Of a DNA stretch of 64,000 nucleotides, positions 1 through 10,680 are shown piece by piece. A model generated the notes under the pieces. It was not told where the DNA came from. It worked only from the letters and a program-made list of their open reading frames with translations, and ran no database searches. The position numbers and the translations under genes are program-made. Source of the DNA: Halichoerus grypus (lineage: Eukaryota > Chordata > Mammalia > Carnivora > Phocidae). The DNA lies in the NCBI RefSeq assembly GCF_964656455.1, contig NC_135722.1, positions 89,585,313 to 89,649,312 of the forward strand. The letters are read 5' to 3'. The stretch's first letter is position 1. Every line of letters begins with the position of its first letter.

Positions 1-386
1 CTGGATGAAGCCTCACCTCTGCTCCCCTAATTTTTGGTCCAGCTGTCCAGCAACACTTCCTGTGAGCTCTCCTTAGAAAAGATCAAAATGACTGTGGAAA
101 TGTTCTCCAGGGAACTGAAATGCCAGGGAATGAAAATCCCATCTTGGGGCCTCATGTTGGCATAAGTAGGATGACCCTACAGAGGGTCTGTTCTTTGGAT
201 CGAGTGGTTGTTAGCTGTGTTAGCTAGACTCCAAGGACGGGAAGTACAGTGTAAGCACCTACTCTCCATCCAGCCACTCATCCGATGCCCATATATTTCT
301 ATCGACTGGCCATATAGCCTGTGTTTACAGTTATCCTGATGGGGCACTCTCTCCTGTCTTCCGTCTCTGGATAGCTCCAACTATCA
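1..386. other. Non-coding sequence, nothing recognised
   Basis: Single-copy-looking sequence of mixed composition. I see no exon-like frame, tandem repeat or transposon signature. It ends at the target duplication of the first Can-SINE. Confidence 0.5.
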
Positions 387-613
387 GAAATTCTTCCTCG
401 GGACGCCTGGGTGGCTCATCGGTTGAGCCTTCGGCTCAGGTCATGATCCCAGGGTGCTGGTATCGAGTCCCACATCGGGCTCCCTACTCAGCGGGGAGCC
501 TGCTTCTCCCTCTGCCTGCCACTCCCTCTGCTTGTTCTCCCTCTCTCTCTCTCTCTGACAAATAAATAAATAAAATCTTAAAAAAAAAAAAAGAAAGAAA
601 GAAATTCTTCCTC
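387..613 (+). mobile_element. Can-SINE with 13 bp target site duplication
   Basis: A tRNA-derived carnivoran SINE. The body (400-600) begins GGACGCCTGGGTGGCTCA, which contains a Pol III A-box-like TGGCTCA. A B-box-like GTATCGAGTCCC follows, then a CT-rich run, AATAAATAAAATCTT and an A tail. It is flanked by an exact 13 bp duplication, GAAATTCTTCCTC, at 387-399 and 601-613, which shows L1-style target-primed insertion. Non-autonomous and non-coding. Confidence 0.96.
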
Positions 614-1894
614 TTACTGAGCCCAAATCTGTTACTTGGAAAGTATCTTCTTCCCTGATTATCCCCTGACCTCCAACTATTCTACCCACAGGCCATGGAG
701 AATAAATTCAATCTCTTTCAGAGGTCAGCCCATGTGATGCTTAACAGTTAACATGGCAACACCAGACACTCCAACTCCTTCAACCACACTCATGTAGAAT
801 GCATTTATATCCCCTCAGCGTTCTGTTGGCTGAAGGAGGTCTAGCCTCTTTTCATCTCCCCTAAAATATGCAAATGGCTGTGGCCTGACTATTACAATGG
901 AAAACGGAAATGACCTCTCTCAGTCAGGATTCTGTACTTCTACTAATGAATGCCTTAGCTTGGGTTGGCCACATAACAATAATGACCCATTTGAGGTGTT
1001 GGCCCCGCTGAGAACAACAAGTAGTGTGCTGAGTGTTTCTGAGGGCTGTTATGAACACTGGCGAGGTCGAAGCATGAAAGAGGCTCTCAGTCACAGAAAA
1101 GGTTTGAAAAGCCCAGCCCTGGCATCAACTATAGAGAAGGAAAAGTTTGCTTCATTGTGACTCCCTTCTTATACAAACCATGTTTTACCTCAGACTGGCC
1201 AAGAGCAAAATAGGTGAGGGGTCAACAAGGGAGACAAAACTCAGGATCAGGACGGCAAGCAGGACTACACTCATAGTACATTATTTTGGCAGCAGACTTG
1301 CCCTTGGAATCCTCATCATTCTGCACCTCAAACCCCCTCTCCCTCCTAGAAGGGAAGGAGCATGAAGAAGGGGAGCAGCAACTAAAGTAGGAAGGGACTA
1401 GAGAGTTGGGGGTGGGTCTGCCTTCTGGGAAGCCCTGCATTGAATGTCTGTGAGAAGTACATGACCTTGATAAAAGGTGAAATCCCAAATACACTTCATT
1501 CCTACATTTGGGGGCCGCCCCGTAAGACCATGATTGGATGTGTCATTTTTTTCACTAATTGGTCTGGACGGAGACAAAATGAGAAGCTGAGGCTGCACAA
1601 CTGGCTCATTGCTCATTCACTGGCCTGTGGAGGCACCAGGCCCCTGCACCTCTGTCTGGAGCCACAGGAAGGGAGCTGATGCCCAGCGAGAGGCTGGGTC
1701 AGAGAGTTCAGCCCTGAGCTGTCAGGAAGCGCGAGTGCTGAATCAGCCCTCACCGCTGAGCAAGGAGGGTCTATAGCAGCTGCCGCCAGGACCTGACTTC
1801 TGGCAATTCACCTTTACGAGGAGGGCAAGAGGTGATGGAAGTAGCCACACAACCAAATTATTACAAAATCATGACTGGGGTTTGAATTGCTAAA
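614..1894. other. Non-coding sequence, nothing recognised
   Basis: About 1.3 kb without a recognisable repeat or domain-bearing frame. Frames of 70-90 codons overlap on both strands with no splice context or motif, so I do not call a gene. Confidence 0.4.
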
Positions 1895-2118
1895 AGAATT
1901 ATGTTGGGGGGGTGCGCCTGGGTGACTCAGTCGGTTGAGCATCTGAGTCTTGGTTTCGGCTCAGGTCACGGTCTCATGGGTTGTGGGATTGAGCCCCCTG
2001 TCTGGCTCCATGCTCAGTGGGGGAGTCTACTGGAGATTCTCTCTCTCCCTCTCCCTCTGCCCCTCCCCCCACTCTGAAATAAATAAATAATCTTAAAAAA
2101 AAAATAGAATTGTGTTGG
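1895..2118 (+). mobile_element. Can-SINE (older copy) with near-perfect target duplication
   Basis: The body (1908-2105) has GCGCCTGGGTGACTCAGTCG, GGGATTGAGCCCC, a CT-rich middle and AAATAAATAATCTT. Flanks AGAATTATGTTGG (1895-1907) and AGAATTGTGTTGG (2106-2118) differ at one base. Divergence of body and flanks suggests it is older than the copies near 28.7 or 43.6 kb. Confidence 0.93.
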
Positions 2119-2639
2119 AGAAGGGGTTGGGGGATAGTCCTCAAAAAAAACAAAACAAAACAAAACATTCCTGGCCTGGAGAAATGCTTGCACATGCCTG
2201 ATAAAGAGCCATTATACCTTTCCAGGCCCTGGTGCAGTGTCTTCTTCAGCAGAAGAGAACCCTAGACCTCCAATTCTCCCTATTATCACTGATCTCTTAG
2301 AAACCCCTTTCATCCTATTAAATAACTTCTGCCTATTTTTTGAAACTACAGAGAGGATTTCCAACTGTGTAGAAGTGAATATATCAGAAATACATGTGAT
2401 GTATGCGGATTTTAATGACAATTGTGTGCGTCTGTGCATGTGCATACCATCTACAGATACACAGACGTATGTGGTTTAGTTTCACCCACATACAGTGTAG
2501 GATTTGCTTCCGCTAATCAGTTCAGGATCCAGAAAAGTAGCTTCCGACAGAAGAATTCCATTACTAGTCAGCCAGCTGTGACATACTGTACCTGTTCCAT
2601 ACCTTACAAAGAAAGGCCTGTTTTCATCCCCTGCGCATG
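2119..2639. other. Non-coding sequence with a short A-rich run
   Basis: Contains an AAAAC-type A-rich run near 2143-2166. Otherwise nothing is recognised. Confidence 0.4.
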
Positions 2640-2677
2640 CACACACAAACACACACATACACACACACACACACACC
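2640..2677 (+). repeat. (CA)n microsatellite, interrupted
   Basis: CACACACAAACACACACATACACAC-type run with two interruptions, about 19 dinucleotides. Likely length-polymorphic, though interruptions usually lower slippage. Confidence 0.95.
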
Positions 2678-2828
2678 ACGTTATCCTGACATGCCACAAG
2701 GGAAATCAGCCAAGAATTCATGAAAAAGTCCATGAAAGGAGGGAAAAAAATCAAGGTTCTTTGAATTTAGTTTTTCTATGAACTGGAATGAGATTTCAGG
2801 ACCAGAATCTTTAACATGCTATTTTATA

Positions 2829-2922
2829 GTGAGGAAAGGAAGGAACGGAGGGATCGAGGGAGGGAAGGAGGGAGGGTGGGAGGGAAGAAGAGAGAGAGGA
2901 GGGAAAGAAGGAGGGAGGAAGG
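2829..2922 (+). repeat. Polypurine GGGA/GGAA tract
   Basis: Imperfect run of GGAA, GGGA and GAGA units on the plus strand with almost no pyrimidines. Degenerate simple repeat. The surrounding glycine/arginine-rich frame is an artefact of the repeat. Confidence 0.9.
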
Positions 2923-3715
2923 GCATGCTCACAGACACAGAGGAGAGTAAGCTCGATAAGAAGCTGCTAAATTGAAACAATAATTATGAGAATAAAGTGC
3001 ATCTGACCAATAGAGGCCAGATCCTTTCACCCTCTTTCCTTCCCTTGTCATCTTTGGGGAAGTGGCATTTAAGTATTGACTGGAGTTGCATCCTCTGAGC
3101 CATTACTCACTGGGATTGGGCTCTGAGAGTATAACGTTAACTAAACTTTAAGAAAATGAGAGTATAAAAGAGAAAAGAAATGAGATGGAACATAATGGAA
3201 GAAAAACGATAGGACATCACTGAGGATGAAGTCCATTATCCTATTTGTTTGCTCATAATGATCCTTTGCCTTGGTTGCTTCTTTCAAAAATAGACCCTCC
3301 CCACATTCAGTATGAGTTGTGTATTTGACTAAATTTAGGTAAGGAGATCCCTAACACAAAAAAGTAAGTGGAACACAACCACCCCTCTTTAAAGGGAATA
3401 ATTCAAATTGTCAATAGAGCACCATGCCCACCATTCAGCGTATAGGCTGGAATAAGCTAAATATTTTGACCAGTTTTTTATTTAAAGTGAATTTCATAAT
3501 CAAGAGCCTAATTACTGAAAGGCTCTCATTGACATGAGATGAGAACTGGGGCAAAGCAAGTGACCTGACAATTTTGTACCTAATAAAAGACTAGGAGCGG
3601 AAAATGAAGCAAAATGAGCTGAATAAACCAGACAGAAGGTTTGGAACCAAGTTGAGGGTTTGAGGAATCAACATAACAAGAAAATATTCAGTTGGATATA
3701 CATTTGTTCTAATAC
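2923..3715. other. AT-rich non-coding sequence, nothing recognised
   Basis: AT-rich single-copy-looking stretch between the purine tract and the L2 remnant. No convincing gene or repeat signature. Confidence 0.4.
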
Positions 3716-5185
3716 ATGATGATTCCACTTAGTGCTCTCCCCCCATTACCAATTTCACCCCATTTCTTGCTTATCCAATTCATCCCCCTCTGGACACTTG
3801 GACGTGCATCCACAAGTGCACGTGATGGTACGCCTGTGAGCATACCACCTTCACCAACGAAACCAGCTGTTTATCCATCCTCATGCATTGCTCCTCTCCT
3901 GCATTTTACATTATTGATCATCTCTTTTCCCTTGATTACTGACACACTAGCTCTCCTGTTTTCTTTCAACTCCATGGAATTGAATAGACCAGTCACCCGG
4001 CTGTGTGTGCATTTTAAGCTCTGTATGTGTGCTTATGGGAGCTAGGGGTACTCTTCATTCTCCTCTTCCTTTTGCTTGAATATAAATATTTACCCCAGCC
4101 GTGCTTTAATTCTCTCTTTGTAGGTTCTCTCATAAAAATTGCATTCATTTCTAAGGCTTCAACTATCACCTCTATAAATCTGATGATCAAATTTAACATC
4201 AGTCCTGAAATCAGTCCTGAGAACGGCTTCCAAAGAGTCAATGGCTTGCCGAACTTCTCCATCTGGATGTTCCCACCAAGACTTTATACTCGATGCATCC
4301 CAACCGAAATTCGCTGTCCCTGCTGTACAGCATCACACAGGAAAGGAGCTTCTCAGTGTTTGCCCGTGTCTGTGATGACTCCTCCACCATCTCAGGTCCC
4401 AAAGCTTCATCATCCTTCGTCTTCCACTCTGCAGCTGATCCAACTTTGAGCTTCCTCGGTGTTTGCTCCATGATATTTCCTTTATCTGCTTCTGCCACCA
4501 CCCTATTCAGACACTCAAAATCTGCCTTTGGGTTACCGTAATAGCCTCTTAACTGCTTTTGATGTCTCTAGTCTTCCAAATCTTTAATTCATTTTTACAA
4601 ATCCCTGCCACAGTGATCTTCCTAAAACACTCCTCTGATCATCTTACTTACCTGCCTAAAAAAGTTCCATGTCTCCGGATTCGCTCAGTCCTAAAACAAA
4701 CTCCTTCATCTGCATCCTCAGCTCCCCCACCACCACCCCGGGATCTAACACAAACTGACCCCATCTCCCACTGACCCCTTCACCCACCCTAAACATTGCA
4801 GCCTGGCTGAACTACTTACTATTCACTACACACTACCATTTCTAGTTCCGTGCCTTTGTTCCCGGAGCTCACTTGGCTTAGGATGCAGTGCCCATTTCCA
4901 CAGATGTGAATCCCTGACTCAAGCGCCCTCTCCTCCTAGAAGTTGTTCCTGGTCTCCAGCTGAAAGCATGTTATATTCATCTGATCCCATCTACCTGTTT
5001 TTGCCTGACCCCCATATCAACATGGTGTTAAAGTTGCAAAATAGTATCTCACCTCTTTTAGGAAACTGAAAGTCCTTGAAAGTAAAGCCAACATGTTTAC
5101 CCACACGGCAGTTGTTTATCACTCAACACGCCTTCTACATGAGTGCCTAATAGGCACTAAATGAATGAATAGATGTTGGAATAAA
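3716..5185 (+). mobile_element. L2 LINE remnant, 3' portion
   Basis: Long, diverged match in order to the 3' part of L2. It runs from CTTCTCCATCTGGATGTTCCC (reverse-transcriptase C-terminal region) through CAGTGATCTTCCTAAAACAC and the pyrimidine-rich segment to the 3' signature GAGTGCCTAATAGGCACTAAATGAATGAATAG. The strongest part is about 4240-5185. Sequence at 3716-4240 is compatible but weaker. All frames are broken. L2 died out before the mammalian radiation ended, so this is a fossil. Confidence 0.72.
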
Positions 5186-6144
5186 TACAGGTGTATAAAT
5201 GCTCATACCTGCTCACTAAACGTGCAGCCATTCATGGCGACAAAAATGTGAATCAATCACTGTATAAATCAATCTCTTAACCACAAATTTACAACATTCC
5301 TCCCGGGTGTATATAATTGCAGGCCCCCATGCACTCATGCTTAAAAAGCCCGAAAAACTAACTCTTTGAACAAATGGACAATGACTCTTTTTCCAAGTAC
5401 TGCAAGTCATCCTAGCATGAGCACCCGTGTAAAAGAAAAAGAAAACACCGGTGTTGCTCTGGAAAGTGCCAGACCAGATGAGAGAGAGGCTGGGAAGGGA
5501 ACCCACATTGGCTAGATCTGAGAGCCAGACCTGGGGCTGTCCCAAGCTGCCGCCGATGGGGTGAAGAACCCCAACAGAAGAATGTGCTTAAGGGAAGACA
5601 GCTGAACTGCAGACGATCCCAAAATGGCTCTGTGTGACAAACAGCCTCCCAAATAGACAGCAAACCACATTGCCGTGGCTGACATGTAGCTGTGTGTGGG
5701 TGTGTGGATGGGTTGGGGAGGGATATGGGAATGAATGAATGAATGAATTCAGGGCACCCTGATAAATTCCCCCTGGGATAAAATCCAAACGTCTGCTTCT
5801 AAGAGATAAACAGAAAGCTCTGCTCCTCAGAGGCATGGCCAGTGGCTGAACACCACGCTAATCTCCTCCGCACCGCGTCCCAGGCACCACGGCTAGTGTG
5901 TGTCAAAAAAAAAAAGAAATAAATAAAATGGAGGCAAAAAAGAGAATCTCACTAAAGGCAATAATGTGAATTCAAATACTCTTTGCAGTCTGGATGAAAG
6001 CAACCAAAATTGATGTTGTTTCTAAGAGGGTATAGGAGCAAGAGCAAAGAAATAGATTAATTTGGCTGGATAGATGAAGAGGACTCCCTAGCTAAGGGGT
6101 GGGGCCAGGCCAGCTGCCAATGAGCATGGAAATACCGTCCATTT
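5186..6144. other. Non-coding sequence with short simple repeats
   Basis: Contains a (GAAT)n run at about 5728-5748 and an A-rich run at 5905-5930. Overlapping minus-strand frames of about 80-110 codons have no recognisable domain. Confidence 0.4.
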
Positions 6145-6300
6145 CCCGAGCACTTTGTATTCCTCAGAGCACTTTCCCATTTATTGTGTCATTTGATCTT
6201 CCAAGCACCGCAGTGAACAGTAGCGCCGGTGCTATTCCCCGTCCCCACCCTAGGGAAGAAGTTAACTGAGGCCCAAGAGATCCCCCCAGACTGGTATCCA
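6145..6300 (-). mobile_element. MIR SINE relic
   Basis: Diverged MIR in reverse: GAGCACTTTGTATTCC, then CATTTGATCTTCCAAGCACC and AACTGAGGCCCAAGAG, matching the order of the MIR core and 3' half. Truncated. Confidence 0.7.
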
Positions 6301-6334
6301 TCGCCTTTGGGCCTAATCTGGGGCTTTGGCTGGC

Positions 6335-6495
6335 ACTTCTAAGGCTTTAATGTAAACATCACCTGGAGAATAAATTGAAATTCAGATTCTAACTCCATGA
6401 TTCCGAGGGGAGGCCTGAGATTCTGCACTTGATCACACTCTCAGGGGAGACCCAGGCTGCCCGTTCAGGATCACACTTTGAATGGCATGGCTTTG
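6335..6495. mobile_element. hAT-Charlie non-autonomous relic (MER20-like)
   Basis: Diverged copy with the AAACATCACCTGGAGAA ... GAGGGGAGGCCTGAGATTCTGCA arrangement of MER20-like elements, ending near ATCACACTTTGAATGG. Terminal repeats are degraded. Confidence 0.6.
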
Positions 6496-6499
6496 GATA

Positions 6500-6899
6500 T
6501 CATATCAGGGGGACATGAAAGACTTGTGTCAGCAGAAGTCTGACCGTCGGCTCTTCATTTGGTAGGATATTATTTAATTCACACTACGAAAATCCTAGCA
6601 CAGACGTCACAAAGAGCTCCCTGTGAGGCCTGAGCGGCCCTCAGCTCTGACACACATGATCGGCGGAAGGAGATGCCTTCCCTTGCCTGACGCCGTGACT
6701 CTCAAAGGTCACAGGCTCTCTCTAGGTCTCTGTTTCTCCACGTGAACAAAACCAAAGCACAGCCTCTCCCGGACCTCAGCTACTGCTCAGCTGAAGGAGC
6801 CCAGAGAAAATGCCCTGTTTTCATTGAGTTGGCTCTTGCAAACCCTTCAGAATACCCCAGAACACTGAGGCTCCAAAGGAAGCTCATTGGTGCCATGAT
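6500..6899. other. Non-coding sequence, nothing recognised
   Basis: Single-copy-looking stretch between two fossil repeats. No supported gene. Confidence 0.4.
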
Positions 6900-7105
6900 A
6901 CAAAGCCAGTTTGACTCCTGTTTTCCTTCAAGAATCTCAACACATTCATCACCATCCCCGTGCACCTTGTAGGGTAAGGGCAGGCAGGTATCATTACTAC
7001 AGTCTTTCCTGAAGAAGAAGGAAGGAGAGCACTAAGAGGGAGTCTCCTGGAGTGGGGTCAGGATGGAACTCTGATCCCCATTTCTGACCCTGTGCTTTTA
7101 GATCA
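6900..7105 (-). mobile_element. Probable MIR relic
   Basis: GGCAGGTATCATTACTACAG, a deletion-bearing middle, and AACTCTGATCCCCATTTCTGACCCTGTGC near the end fit a degraded reverse MIR. Weak match. Confidence 0.45.
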
Positions 7106-7228
7106 GAGAACAGAGGAAGGGCCACTTACCTCATCTTTCCTACTGACCAACTACAATGTCTGCATTCCATCATTTAAAACATTTTCCTTTGGGATTATAA
7201 GGGTTGGTTTGTTTGGGTTTTTTTTTAG

Positions 7229-7263
7229 CTTCAAAAGGTTGTATAGATATACAATGGAATATT
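7229..7263 (+). mobile_element. Older L1 (plus), 5' fragment split by a nested L1
   Basis: GTATAGATATACAATGGAATATT fits the end of L1 ORF2 shortly before the part that resumes at 8245. The shared 15 bp ATACAATGGAATATT (7249-7263 and 8245-8259) is the target duplication of the nested element. The true start of the older L1 is not clear. Confidence 0.75.
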
Positions 7264-7611
7264 TTTTAAATTTAAATTCAATTCAGTTAACATATAGTGT
7301 ATTATTAGTTTCAGGGGTAGAATTTAGTGATTCATCAGTTGCATATAACACCCAGTGCTCATTCCATCAAGTGCCCTCCTTAGTGCCCATCACCCAGTTA
7401 CCCCATCCCCCCACCCACCTCCCCTCCAGCAACCCTCAGTTTGTTTCCTAGAGTTAAGAGTCTCTCATGGTTTGCCTCCCTCTCTGTTTTTATATTATGT
7501 TTCCTTCCCTTCCCCTATGTTCATCTGTTTTGTTTCTTAGATTCCACATATGAGTGAAGTCATATAGTATTTGTCTTTCTCTAATTGACTTATTTCACTT
7601 AGCATAATAAC

Positions 7612-7795
7612 CTCTAGTTCTATCCATGTCATTGCAAATGGCAAGATTTCATTCTTTTTGATGGTTGAGTAATATTCCATTGGAATATTACTCTAGTTCT
7701 ATCCATGTCATTGCAAATGGCAAGATTTCATTCTTTTTGATGGTTGAGTAATATTCCATTGGAATATAGTTGAGTAATATTCCATTGGAATATTA
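7612..7795 (+). repeat. 79 bp tandem duplication plus 27 bp partial third copy
   Basis: 7612-7690 is repeated at 7691-7769 with almost no difference, followed by a 27 bp partial copy (7769-7795). All units lie in the nested L1 and contain GAGTAATATTCCATTGGAAT. Near identity means the duplication is younger than the L1 insertion. Confidence 0.95.
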
Positions 7796-7826
7796 CTCAA
7801 CTATATATATATATATATATATATAT
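7768..7826. repeat. 35 bp near-perfect palindrome followed by (TA)n
   Basis: AGTTGAGTAATATTCCA (7768-7784), one T, then its reverse complement TGGAATATTACTCAACT (7786-7802). A (TA)n run of about 24 bp follows. Cruciform-prone. It appears where the duplicated L1 segment meets an inverted copy of itself. Confidence 0.95.
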
Positions 7827-7842
7827 CTCACATCTTCTTTAT

Positions 7843-8169
7843 TCATTCATCTGTCGATGGACAGCTGGACTCTTTCCATATTTTGGTTATTGCGGATGTT
7901 GCTGTTATAAACATTGGGGTGCAGTGTCCCTTTGAATCACTATGTTTATATCCTTTGGATAAATACCAGAAATGCAATTGTTGGGTAGTAGGTTGTTCTA
8001 TTTTTAACTTTTTGAGGAACCTCCATACTGTTTTCCAGAGTGGCTGTGCCAGTTTGCGTTCCCACCAACAGTGTAAGAGGGTTCCCCTTTCTCCGCATCC
8101 TCGCCAACATCTGTCGTTTCCTGAGTTGTTAATTTTAGCCATTCTGACCCGTGTGAGGTGGTATCTCAT
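7843..8169 (-). pseudogene. L1 ORF2 protein C-terminal remnant
   Basis: A 108-codon minus-strand frame with the cysteine/tryptophan-rich end of L1 ORF2p: [13 protein letters not shown], then [17 protein letters not shown] and [17 protein letters not shown]. In an intact L1, ORF2p supplies endonuclease and reverse transcriptase; both domains lie upstream and are missing here. After the [11 protein letters not shown] motif the protein departs from the usual IP(L/I)LGIYPK sequence, which suggests frameshifts. The apparent methionine start is internal to ORF2 and has no meaning as a start codon. Non-functional. Confidence 0.93.
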
Positions 8170-8244
8170 TGAGGTTTTGATTTGTATTTCCCTGATGCCA
8201 AGTGATATTGAGCATTTTTCATGTGTCTGTTAGCCATTTGTGAC

Positions 8245-8650
8245 ATACAATGGAATATTATTCAGACTTAAAAAGGAAGGAAATCGTGTCACATGCTGCC
8301 ACATGGATGGAACTTGAGGACACTATGCTGAGTAAAACAAGCCAGACACCAAAAAGACACATACCATATGACTCCACTTCCATGAGGTACGGAGAATCAT
8401 CAAATTTGTAGAGACACAAAGTGGAGCGGTAGTTGTCAGGGGCTGAGGGAGGGAGGGCTGGGGAGTTAGTATTTAATGGATACAGAGTTTCAGTTTTGCA
8501 AGATGAAAAGAGTTCTGTGGGCAGATGGTGGTGATGGTTGCACAACAGCATGAATGTGCTGAAGTTCCTGAATTGCACACTTCAAAATGGTTAAGATAGT
8601 AAATTTTATGTAATGTGTATTTTATCACAATAAAAAAAACAAGGAAAAAA
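8245..8650 (+). mobile_element. Older L1, 3' end (continues from 7263)
   Basis: ATACAATGGAATATTATTCAG continues with TTAAAAAGGAAGGAAAT and CACATGGATGGAACTTGAGG, then a 3' UTR ending ATGTGTATTTTATCACAATAAAAAAAA and an A-rich tail. This is the classic L1MA/L1MB-type 3' end, split by the younger L1 at 7264-8244. Confidence 0.93.
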
Positions 8651-10514
8651 AAGTGTTTTTCTGAAACCATAAACATTTCTGGGAGAAAATCTCTAATCAT
8701 TTGACAACATTGGGAGAATTCGTATGTTAGATTTCTTGTGACCACCAACAGGCACAAAGGTCCTACTAGAATGAGGTGTGGGAGAAGCATCCCAGGGTAA
8801 AGGAGGACCGCAGAAAGCAGGGGTGAGAAGCCACCAAAGGCTACCGTTGCCTGCCTCCCAGCTTTGCAGAAAGCCAGACCTGTTTCCTTGCCTGCCCCCA
8901 AGACCACATGGGGCTTCCTCTGGGTGCCTGGACTGACCTCGGAAGCCACGTGGCCTTGGAGGTCTCCCCGGCCAGAAGCGCTCCTTTCCCCTCCCCCAGC
9001 CCCCACCCCCATGCTGGGGCTGAGCTATGATAGGTTCAGGCTGTGGGGCCCTGGGGGACCCCAGGCTGTTTCAGAGGCCGTGGCTTAGGGTTGGGGAGAC
9101 TGGGTTCACTGATTTCACAGCAGCTTGGCTCTGCCCGTTCCTAGCGGGCTCGCTGAAGAGATGACAAAGAAGGAGAACTCCAATATCTTGATTCCCCACT
9201 CTAGGGCCTTCTGCCTTGGCCTCATCGCCAGCCCCAAATGCCCTTCAGAGACAGCAAACCTCCAGGAAAAATTAAATCCTCACCAAACACCCTTTAATTT
9301 TATCCACTTGGCTTAATGAAGGTTCCAGTATTAATGACCTCGGAGGCTCTCTGTCTGACAGTTCTGCTGGTAACTGAACCCTGTGCTATCCCCCCCGCCC
9401 CCCCGCCCGCCAGCCTGAAATCTCAAGCGTCGCCTCTTATCTTATTTTCTATTTCTGGGCTATATTGCATTAGCACCTTTTTATTTCTCCTGGCATGTTT
9501 GACAGTGAGTTCAGGCTAGTGAGAATCATCTCTTTGTGCTGGCAAATGGGGATTGCATCGGTTGTTTTAGAATAATGACTAACCCTGGGGGTTAAAATTA
9601 CCCCCAGGATATCATAATTATATGGTTGCAGCTTTCTTCTTTGACGAGGTGGAGAGGAGGAGCTCAGGTGGCCTGTGGGAGGTTGCTTGGGGTAGAAGAG
9701 AGAAGGGGAGAGAAACACATGTGTACCCTGAACCCCCCAGGAGGCAGGAGGACAGGGAACAGAGGCTGAAGCTTATGATAAGATGTGATCAGGGAGAAAG
9801 CTGCCCAGCCCCACCCCACCACCACGTGCCTTTTGCCCATTCAGATGGAAATGGGCGAGCCTCGTTAAGGGCGGCACAATTTACAGGTTCCCCCAAACTC
9901 CCAGTTACCATGAATATCACACCCTATGGGACACTCCATGCTATCTGAAATTCACAAATGAAATTTCCGTTTGCCCTAACTCATCAAACAAAAGGTCTCT
10001 GCTGAAAGGGAAATGTTATTTGGGAGGGGCCCAATTATTAACAGAAATAGGCCTAGGTTAATTCATGGGTACTCTACAGGAATTTTTTTTTTTACATTTG
10101 CTTTTAGTAGTGAGATAAACATTTTCTTATGTGAACCCTATAGTAGAAAGCAATGGCCATATGGTGCTGTGGAGGGACTTCTGTCCCTCAGCCCTCCACC
10201 CCCTCTCCATCCCCAGAGGCCTCAGACAAAGAAGGGTGATGGGGACCCACCTTGATAGCCATTGCACTGCCTAAGCTTCTAGCATTGTCCCGAGGGAGTG
10301 ATATTCAGAGATGGGGAAAGTGAAAGGTTGAAAACACTGGTTCTGTCCAGGTAAGAGGTCAAGGGGAAGGCCTTGGCCCTGGCCAAGATGACGAGGGTAC
10401 TGGACCCAGGGGGAAATGGTGCTGGGCCAGAAAAGGAGCAGAAAAGGGACCAGGGATAAGGTAAGTGCATCCTGGGAAGGGACAAGTCACCCCAAGGGAC
10501 CAATACAGCCAGGT
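8651..10514. other. Repeat-poor non-coding stretch
   Basis: About 1.9 kb with no SINE, L1 or clear MIR. It is GC-rich near 8860-9080. It holds a C-run cluster at 9390-9411 and a perfect 9 bp inverted repeat, CCTGGGGGT/ACCCCCAGG, with a 7 bp loop at 9584-9608. No supported exon. Confidence 0.45.
9584..9608. repeat. Short inverted repeat (9 bp arms, 7 bp loop)
   Basis: CCTGGGGGT at 9584-9592 and ACCCCCAGG at 9600-9608 are exact reverse complements around TAAAATT. No adjacent T-run or known hairpin RNA context. Role unknown. Confidence 0.9.
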
Positions 10515-10680
10515 GGATATGGACTTTGGAGTCAGACCTGGGATCTAATCCTAGCTCCAACATGATGACCAGTGCTTCAGTGGCTGATTACTTAACTTCC
10601 CTGAGACTCAGTTTCCTCATTTCTAAAATGGGAACAATAACAGAACCTAATAAAGTAGAACCAAATATGTAAGGGCAAGG
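10515..10680 (+). mobile_element. MIR SINE relic
   Basis: GGACTTTGGAGTCAGACCTGGGATCTAATCC (tRNA-like head), then TGATTACTTAACTTCCCTGAGACTCAGTTTCCTCATTTCTAAAATGGGAAC. One of the clearest MIR copies here. Confidence 0.92.

Larger units (their letters stand above)
7264..8244 (-). mobile_element. 5'-truncated carnivoran L1 nested inside an older L1
   Basis: Read on the minus strand, it holds the end of ORF2 (about 8240 down to 7555) and the 3' UTR, ending with the AT-rich TTTAAATTTAAAAAA end at 7264. Both sides carry ATACAATGGAATATT (7249-7263, 8245-8259), a 15 bp target duplication inside another L1. Internal disruptions are a 79 bp tandem duplication (7612-7769), a 35 bp palindrome (7768-7802) and a TA run (7803-7826). 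It cannot be active. Confidence 0.93.

Noticed and set aside
2422..2781. 119-codon plus-strand frame across the CA repeat
   Set aside because: Part of it is a His/Thr run encoded by the CA microsatellite. No domain.
7229..8650. Single L1 with twin-priming inversion
   Set aside because: The minus part includes a complete L1 3' end and has its own 15 bp target duplication, so two elements are involved.
8473..9012. 179-codon minus-strand frame
   Set aside because: Half lies antisense in an L1 3' UTR and the rest in GC-rich DNA. No domain.
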